A stretch of DNA of 64,000 nucleotides, taken from contig NC_020173.2 of the NCBI RefSeq assembly GCF_000224145.3, positions 5,198,556 through 5,262,555 of the forward strand. Reading direction: 5' to 3'. The notes beneath the pieces were generated by a model. That model was not told the origin of the DNA. It saw only the letters and a list, made by a program, of their open reading frames with translations, and made no database searches. The DNA is from Ciona intestinalis. Taxonomy: Eukaryota; Chordata; Ascidiacea; Phlebobranchia; Cionidae. Shown here piece after piece: positions 57,111-64,000 of this stretch; within the stretch, counting starts at the first letter, position 1; every line of letters begins with the position of its first letter. The position numbers and the translations under genes are program-made.

Positions 57111-59000
57111 TTTGCAACGTATTTTTAGTTTTGAAATTTATGACCAAATTTATATAGTCAAGTATACCATCGATTATGATAGATTACAGCAAGTTTTATA
57201 GAAGCTATACTACATAGTTAACGGTCGAGGTATATGTATGTATTTCGAATATTTTTAGCAATGAATATAAGCTGTGTGAACTATACGGCAATGCTGCAGC
57301 AATGTCAGTGTTTTACTTCGATAAAAAACGTTGACGCGTTTTATGAGCGCTCTTAAAGTTTAAAACCAAGCATGTTTGTATATAAGTGTCGTGTGCTGAC
57401 ATTTCAAATATAAATGTGTCAGTAAAGTGCTTGCTTTTAGCTGTAGTTTGTATATTTTGACTGTTATGTTCGTCCTTCATACTCTAGCCAGGGTAAATGG
57501 TTTATTGAGCGAAGTGGGGACTTCCCTCGGCTGACGTTAGCTAATTTACGGCGAGGTCACCATCTAAATATATCTCGGGGAATTTCGATTCCTGAAAGGC
57601 TGGAGCGTTTCTAAAGGGAAAACAAATATTGCTTGCAAAGGCTAAGTTGCTGCAATTGTTCCGGCGGGTTCTGCCTCTATTACCTGTTCCTCTGAATGGA
57701 AATTTGTGGTTATATTTCCTATTCATTTTCCCATTACAACAGAATGGTATTGACCAATTTCCAAATCTAACTATTTTCTCTTTGTAAATTGCACCGCATG
57801 TCTTGACATTAAAACCGGTTTTCAATAGGCTTTGTTCCCGCAGTCAATTAAGGCCCTTTAACACTTCTACAGTGTTCCCTTTGGTATTGATTTGATTCTT
57901 GTTTACTTCCCTTTTATAATGCTTGAGTTTCGTATTGTAAGCTACGAAGGGACTTTTTATTGCGCTTATTGGTTCTGCTTTGTGTCGCCTGTTGTTCTGA
58001 CTCCGTCTCTTGTGCGCAAGTAGCAGCTATACTCAGAAATGAAGTGTTGTTTTTAATACAGTAGACTACACACGAACGCGCATAAGTAATAACAAGTAAT
58101 TTGAGGGACTTTTTAGGAGTCTACTGTATTTATTAAATAAAATCATGGAGTATTTTATTGTGTGTTAGTTAAAGCAAATATTTCATTGAATGCTAATTGC
58201 TAATGCAAATATACAGTGCAGAAATGTATAGCGTACACCTACTAAGCGTTTTAAGCCTTGTTTTGTAGTGTGGTGAGTCAAAACAGCTTTTCATGTTAAG
58301 TAAATGTTTTTACCATATCTGTACAAAGGTTATAAAAGCATAGAAATAGCAAACTTTGTGAAACTATTGGTTGAAAGGCTGCAGAGGTATGGGGGTGGGG
58401 CGGAGGCGTGGTGGGGGTTTCCAGATAGGTATTTGAATTTTATTCAAAATGCAAAACTGATTGTCAAAGTTATGCGATTTTAGCATACAAGAGCAAGGCA
58501 AATGCTATTACATTTAAATACTATTTTGCAGAGCACATGCCAGAGTTCGTATATAGCCTATTCCAAAATCCTTAATGGCCTAGCCTATACTGAATTATAA
58601 TTGCATTCGGTTTGTTTGGTTAATAATAAAACCATGCAATTTACATTTTAAAATAGGAAGTTATTTATCTCTGTTAAAAGGGGTATATTAGTTGCAGTTT
58701 GGTAAGGTTTTAAAAAGGAACTTAAGTGACTTCGTTTCTTAACTTTGCCTCTAGTACTTTCGTTGTAGGATACGGTTACTATTTGATTAACGTTGAGGGG
58801 TGGTCAGTACTATGTTTACACGGTGTATATTTTACTATTTTTAGTTGCTATAGTGTAAGATGGTATACAGTTTTAAACTGTTAAGGTTCAATTTCAAAAT
58901 CATCGACTGATTGTTCGACCCTGATCTTGGCGAACGGCTGATGGCTTGAAAGGTATGCAACATTTCTTACTTTTATTACGGCGTTATTCACACGTATATA
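57111..59000. other. Intergenic, no gene recognised
   Basis: A 76 bp inverted-repeat element at 58055-58130 is the only clear structure. A 94-codon frame on the - strand (57541-57825) has no known resemblance. Confidence 0.5.
58055..58130. mobile_element. Short inverted-repeat element, pogo/Tc1-like ends
   Basis: AATACAGTAGACT and its complement AGTCTACTGTATT are perfect 13 bp ends of a 76 bp segment. CAGTAG-type termini flanked by TA recall pogo/Tigger-type DNA transposons; the assignment is tentative. Confidence 0.45.
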
Positions 59001-59586
59001 TAGTACTGTGGGGGTAGATGGGACACTTTTAGCACATAATATCCAAATATCCTGATTGTGTTTTAAACAATTAACAACGGTTCATGGAAGTCGTGAGGAT
59101 ACGGTTTTATAATATTTTGAGATTTCTTTGTTTACTACCAAAGGGAAAGAGAAAATAGAATTAAAAGATGTCCCATCTTCCCCACCCTACTATATATATA
59201 TTATAGCAATTTAAGGTAAGATGTGTACCGTAATCGCACATAAATCCATGTTTCCCGATCGTGTTCTCAACAATTAACAACGCTGCTTAGAGTTGTGCGG
59301 ACACAGTTTTCCAATTCGTTGAACTTTCTTTGCTTTCTACTAAATAAAACGAGAAAATAGAAATAAAAGGTGACCATCTTCTCCCACCCTACTATATTAT
59401 AGTACTGTGGGGTAAAAGTGGGTCCCATAAATTCATGCTTCCTGATCGTATTTTGAACATTAAACAACGCTGGTTAGGTTCGCGAGGATACGGTTATATA
59501 TTTATTTCCGTAAATATTCTTTTTTTGCTACCAAACTTGGACGGTAAAAAGACTGAAGCATGTCCCATCTTACCCCACTTTGCTAC
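59001..59586 (+). mobile_element. Three MITE copies in tandem, same orientation
   Basis: Copies at 59001-59195, about 59203-59396 and 59400-59586 follow each other with only a few TA-rich bases between, all forward. Copies one and three have the TAGTACTGTGGGG left end; copy two has lost most of its left repeat. They differ from each other by many substitutions, so this is not a recent amplification of one copy. Confidence 0.82.
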
Positions 59587-60857
59587 ATGCTTGCCGTTTC
59601 CGATGGTACAATCATTAAAAACTCTGCAAAAAACAACCAAATAAATTAAATAAAATAATGAATTTTTAGGGGGGTTTTCGTGTATAATACAGGTTACTTA
59701 TTATGTACATACATTTATATAGAATATGCAACTATAGCATTTATTTGTGTATCTGGAAAGCAATGTTTCCTCGTAACGAACATAGGCGTTTAAATCGGTG
59801 TTTTATAAAGTTTATGTATAAGTATGTAAATACACCCAATGCAAAAAATAATTCCACCAATTTTTGGCATAGTTGTGCGCTTTACGTATCTTACGTTAAA
59901 ACTGTCGCACAAAAGTAGGTTACCCAAAGTATGTCGTGTCTGGCGTAAAATGAAAAGGTGACGATTGCAACTGTTTTTGTGCAAACAAAACGAATTCATG
60001 AGCAGGGTCAGAAAAAAGTCAAAACTTTTCTTCCAATTTTTTGCCCTAAGTCGTTCCCCAAACATAGCAAAACCACACTCATTGAGCGTGTAAGCCTGTA
60101 AGGCACACGTTTATTTTTTTAGGTTTCGGAATTTTGGGAAATTCCGATTTTTTTTGCATAATAGTCTTCCTTTTATCTGTTGTAAAGTACCTTGCTGGTA
60201 ATTGTGGAGGTTTTGGTTAACATTTCCAAAAGTTAAAGGTTTGGATTTTGTGTTTATGCGAACTTTTCACCCGGATTTATATTCGGTCATGTTTATTTTT
60301 AACTATGAGACTTAAAAAACAAGAAATGTCAGTTGGTTTACAGGTGCCTTGCTATAGGTATACAACTTTGATTTATCTATAAATGAACTTATTAGGTAAA
60401 TTTGCACAAACTGCAGAAATCTATTACAGTTTAAGTCGAATCTAATTTGCATTTTATGTGAGTCACAGTTTTATTTCGTGACCTGATTTTCAGCAGAAAC
60501 CCCCCTAAACAGAATGAAAAAAAATCTACAAAATACACAGATTATTTGTCTACAAAACTTTGGGTATGCACAACCACCCACAAAGTTACATACGTGGTAA
60601 CTCGAAGCTGGTACGAGGTGTATGAAACAAAACGCCCATGTTAACGACTATTGTTACCCTGCCACGCGAGGCTAAAGCAAGTTACATTCATTCATTTGCT
60701 GCATTCGTGCATGTTAGGCCTATTTAGCATTGCATTAATAATGACTAAATAGTGTAGATTTAAATTGGTTGTTTGGACAAATTACTTTATTCATATAATA
60801 GAAATGTCAAAGCAATATCATGCACTGCATTATTTGATCCATATTTACTGGTATATC
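59587..60857. other. Intergenic, no gene recognised
   Basis: AT-rich sequence with one SINE-like copy at its right end and no coding signal I can support. Confidence 0.5.
60585..60695 (+). repeat. SINE-like tail segment
   Basis: ACATACGTGGTAACTCGAAG, then GAGGTGTATGAAACAAAACG, ACGACTATTGTTACCC and GTTACATTCATTCATT. Confidence 0.6.
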
Positions 60858-61430
60858 TTAATCGTATTTGCTTATCTTTAAAAACATTGACCAAAAAAGG
60901 TATTTTTGCGGAAACTTTAAGTTTTTAATATGCTGTTGTTGCTGTTGGCATTTGTTCAATGCATAAGACGAGCTTTGAAGTTGTACCTGCGTTGCAAGCC
61001 TTTGTATTCCAATTCTATGCCGTCCATAAAATGTTATTGTATATGCGGTAGTGATGAATCCAACAGATAGCAAACTCGCTTCAGGATTCCTTGTCTTTAA
61101 AATAAGGCGACCAACCGTTGTGAATTCAACACGTCGGAAATTCCCGGTATATAGATGAGAAAAACGCCCTTTCTTGCTTTGTAAAGACTGCATATGCCTC
61201 TGGTTTGCCCTAGAATCGTCTGCAGTCCTCTGTAAACCTTTTCGAATCCTGCAAGTCTGCCAAGCTGAAGTTGTGGGTTCGGACACTGCCTGCTCCTCAG
61301 ACGTTTCTTCGAAGACCATCCGCAGAAAAGTTCCGCTGCAAAAGTTCCAGGGATTCAAAATTTTATGAAGAGGGGTGAAAACATCGGTGGTGAGTGAAAT
61401 CTTTCGAATTGGATCGAACTGGATGTTCAA
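60858..61430 (-). CDS. 190-codon open frame, function unknown
   Basis: Uninterrupted ATG-to-stop frame in AT-rich surroundings where stops are frequent, the longest N-free frame in the window outside the recognised midnolin gene. The product is basic and Ser/Thr/Gln-rich with no signal peptide, no clear membrane segment, a QQQQQ run near the end and a Lys/Phe-rich tail. GC is higher locally than in the flanks. No homologue recognised. A 64-codon frame lies antisense within it. Could be a lineage-specific gene, a large exon or chance. Confidence 0.3.
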   Translation of the reverse strand: MNIQFDPIRKISLTTDVFTPLHKILNPWNFCSGTFLRMVFEETSEEQAVSEPTTSAWQTCRIRKGLQRTADDSRANQRHMQSLQSKKGRFSHLYTGNFRRVEFTTVGRLILKTRNPEASLLSVGFITTAYTITFYGRHRIGIQRLATQVQLQSSSYALNKCQQQQQHIKNLKFPQKYLFWSMFLKISKYD

Positions 61431-62604
61431 GGTTAAATAAAGTGGGGTCTTTATTTATTTAAGCAATAGCCATCTGGAGTTGAGACTCCTAATACTTTGG
61501 ATTTTCCAGTGTTTGCGTTCGGTGCGCAAATTTGTTGAAACTTATATTTGCAAGCAAGGTCCTATAGGTATAAAGAGGCTGTGAAGCTTATTCACCAACT
61601 AACAATGATTGTTTGGTGTATTATACTCCATAATTGCATAGTGAATTGTATTAATGGTGCAATATACTTTGCATTTTATGGCAGCAAAAGTCTTTGCAAA
61701 GACTTCACCCATGGCTGCAAACTCGGTATGATATAGCATATACGTAAGTCGCTTTTGGATTTAGCAATCTTAGCTTTTTGTTGTAAATAAAATACATCTT
61801 TATTGTTAATACTTTATCTTTTAAGCCTAACTAAACTGCAGCCATACGAGTTTTACACTAATTATTCTGTGATGCAATGTCATATATATATATGGAAACT
61901 CGCATCATCTGACTAGAAAAATGTACACGAAGAGACATAGTTTCGTTTTTAACATTGTCATTGCAGTTCAGTGTAGATTATAACTGCTTGCAGTTTTGAG
62001 TTGCATTTCCTTATCAAATGGCTCCGAATACCTCACCAGTAGGGTGGGAAAAGATAGGACACATTTTCATTTTTTTATTTTCTTGTTCAATTCGATTGGA
62101 AACAAAGAACATTAAAAGAATTATGAAACCGTATCCTCACGATTCCCATACACCGTTGCTAATTGTTTAAAATACGATCGGGATATTTGGATACCCGTGC
62201 TAAAAGTGTCCCGTCTCACCCACTTTACTATATAACAACGTTTTGCGTTAGTTACATAGTTACGGTTGTAGTCTTATAAGCATATTTATTGCTTGATATT
62301 TTGCAATCTGTACAAATGTTGGGACATTTATAATTCGTGAGCTTAGGAGTATATTCCTCGAAAGCTGTAAAACCCCTCGTAAATTCTTGCACCGACTGAC
62401 TGCCCACGTTATCCTTACACGTTTTAAATTCCAATATTAATGATTGCTTTTTAACTATCGAAATGCAGACAGAAATATTCCGAAAACGCATATCAAGGTT
62501 TCCTTACGTTACTTGTAAAAAAAAGGAACATTATTGTTTATGAAACAATTTCTTTCATGCCTATATACAGAGTAGTTGGAACCGACTTGCTATATCTCCT
62601 TTCA
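61431..62604. other. Intergenic with one MITE
   Basis: No gene recognised; short frames only. A complete MITE lies at 62038-62232. Confidence 0.5.
62038..62232 (-). mobile_element. MITE copy, complete
   Basis: AGTAGGGTGGGAAAAGATAG at the left, TGTCCCGTCTCACCCACTTT at the right; reverse orientation. Confidence 0.85.
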
Positions 62605-62720
62605 TGAATGAATGAATGAATGAATGTAACTTACCTTATCCTCGCGTGGCCGGAAAACGACAGTCGTTATCACACGGGTTTAACACCTCGTGCCAGCTTA
62701 CGAATTACCATGTATGTTAC
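62605..62720 (-). repeat. SINE-like tail segment ending at the gap
   Basis: Four GAATGAAT units, then TTACCTTATCCTCGCGTGGC, GAAAACGACAGTCGTTATCA and CACCTCGTGCCAGCTTACGA. Cut off by the 500-N gap. Confidence 0.65.
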
Positions 62721-63220
62721 NNNNNNNNNNNNNNNNNNNNNNNNNNNNNNNNNNNNNNNNNNNNNNNNNNNNNNNNNNNNNNNNNNNNNNNNNNNNNNNN
62801 NNNNNNNNNNNNNNNNNNNNNNNNNNNNNNNNNNNNNNNNNNNNNNNNNNNNNNNNNNNNNNNNNNNNNNNNNNNNNNNNNNNNNNNNNNNNNNNNNNNN
62901 NNNNNNNNNNNNNNNNNNNNNNNNNNNNNNNNNNNNNNNNNNNNNNNNNNNNNNNNNNNNNNNNNNNNNNNNNNNNNNNNNNNNNNNNNNNNNNNNNNNN
63001 NNNNNNNNNNNNNNNNNNNNNNNNNNNNNNNNNNNNNNNNNNNNNNNNNNNNNNNNNNNNNNNNNNNNNNNNNNNNNNNNNNNNNNNNNNNNNNNNNNNN
63101 NNNNNNNNNNNNNNNNNNNNNNNNNNNNNNNNNNNNNNNNNNNNNNNNNNNNNNNNNNNNNNNNNNNNNNNNNNNNNNNNNNNNNNNNNNNNNNNNNNNN
63201 NNNNNNNNNNNNNNNNNNNN
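62721..63220. other. Assembly gap, 500 N
   Basis: Exactly 500 N. What follows is a second copy of XPOT sequence found 17 kb upstream. Confidence 0.99.
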
Positions 63221-64000
63221 AATTGAACGATTCTTGTGTTCAAATACACTAAGGGTATAGTGCTACTAAAATGTAACAAAGTCAAGTTCCACCAATTACT
63301 TATTTGTGTTGTCCTGTACAGCTATACTCTTATAAAAGGATTTCCTGTTTTACTAGTCAGGCAGAATGGTTTGGGAGCCATTACCTAAACCACCAAACAT
63401 CTGCAGGTTGTTAGCTGGCAATGCATAATGTGTTGCTATATATCTTGTTCTGTAGGATTATATTGTAGCGGTTGCATTATGGTTTATTACGAACGGTCAA
63501 CTAAAAGGGCGAATGAAACTCGATATTTATACGGCAGATAATGATAAGAAAAAGTCACTTGTGTACGTTTTGACGCACACACGTACGTGACGGGTGGCTA
63601 CAATATTATATATAAAAGGTTTTTTTAGCCATATATATCCTAAACCATACCAAATATTTCCAGCTTGTTAGCAGTGAAGTAAGCAGCCATCCCCACCCAG
63701 CAGTACGACTCCAGTTCTTCGAAACCGTATCCAGATACGACCGGTATTTTCCGGTCACTGCATCGGGGCAACAGCAGCACCCAGTGGTCACAGATACAAC
63801 AATGTCGTTTCTCGACCACCGAGGCTTGAGGTCGAACGAGCCTAAAGTTCGGAGCAGATGTGCTTACTTGTTCTCAAGGTGTGTATTCGTATTGTGAGGA
63901 TCTACTGCGGACAAAATCAAGTCCAATCAGTTTTTGTTGTATATTTATCTTTGAAAGTTGGAGAATAAATTTAAAGTTGAAATTTAGTATTTTTAGACTT
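63221..64000 (+). pseudogene. Second copy of XPOT exon 12 and flanks
   Basis: Parallels 45944-46709 nearly base for base, with small indels and substitutions. Exon 12' at 63664-63878 (215 nt) is intact with AG and GT sites and encodes the same [15 protein letters not shown] and [18 protein letters not shown] segments. It follows a 500-N gap and continues past the window end. A misplaced allele of XPOT is most likely; a duplicated gene fragment is possible. Confidence 0.82.

Noticed and set aside
57541..57825. 94-codon frame on the - strand
   Set aside because: No recognisable domain, no exon-like borders, and length compatible with chance.
58841..58895. Another MITE end (ATAGTGTAAGATGGTATACA)
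   Set aside because: Only about 20 bp resemble the terminal repeat and no interior or opposite end follows.

Overview
Animal nuclear DNA, almost certainly from a sea squirt of the genus Ciona or a close relative. It is AT-rich and has intron-dense genes with chordate-type orthologues, many short dispersed elements, and fixed-size runs of N (50 or 500) flanked by near-identical duplicated sequence, as expected when two divergent haplotypes are not merged. Species is inferred from overall character, not from a search.

Layout. (1) 1-13,631: a BTB-BACK-kelch gene on the + strand (17 coding exons, 781 codons, KLHL24/35/6-like). Its first two exons also occur as a diverged second copy at 542-1,235, before a 500-N gap. 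An orphan first exon of a cytochrome P450 lies head-to-head with it on the - strand (2,153-2,449). (2) 15,478-27,615: midnolin on the + strand (13 exons, 790 codons), with ubiquitin-like, Catch and C-terminal helix regions. The locus is CpG-rich, has a 5.9 kb third intron, contains none of the window's common MITE, and carries paired CRE palindromes. (3) 28,659-30,924: phosphonoacetaldehyde hydrolase on the - strand, five exons; its last part is absent and may be hidden by a 50-N gap. (4) 33,087-33,397: two exon-like blocks of an unrecognised gene. (5) 34,236-37,171: ribosomal protein L18a (RPL18A), five exons. (6) 38,402-51,638: exportin-T (XPOT), 22 exons, 991 residues, with exons 7-10 present twice around a 50-N gap. 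(7) 51,639-63,220: gene-poor flank full of MITEs, with one 190-codon open frame of unknown meaning. (8) 63,221-64,000: a second copy of XPOT exon 12 and its flanks after a 500-N gap.

Mobile DNA. About 22 full or partial copies of one ~190 bp terminal-inverted-repeat element are scattered through introns and intergenic DNA, three of them back to back at 59,001-59,586. A tRNA-derived SINE-like family is also dispersed. Most interesting are two foldback elements (34,518-35,059 in RPL18A intron 1 and 38,962-39,339 in XPOT intron 2). They share a terminal motif, have perfect 9 bp target-site duplications and carry 9 bp tandem repeats just inside the ends, but their interiors are otherwise unrelated.

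The genes are independent housekeeping and regulatory loci, not a pathway: ubiquitin-ligase adaptor (KLHL), ubiquitin-independent proteasome targeting (MIDN), phosphonate catabolism (PAH), ribosome (RPL18A) and tRNA nuclear export (XPOT). Exon boundaries were derived by hand from GT/AG sites and phase continuity; every complete gene model sums to an exact number of codons.
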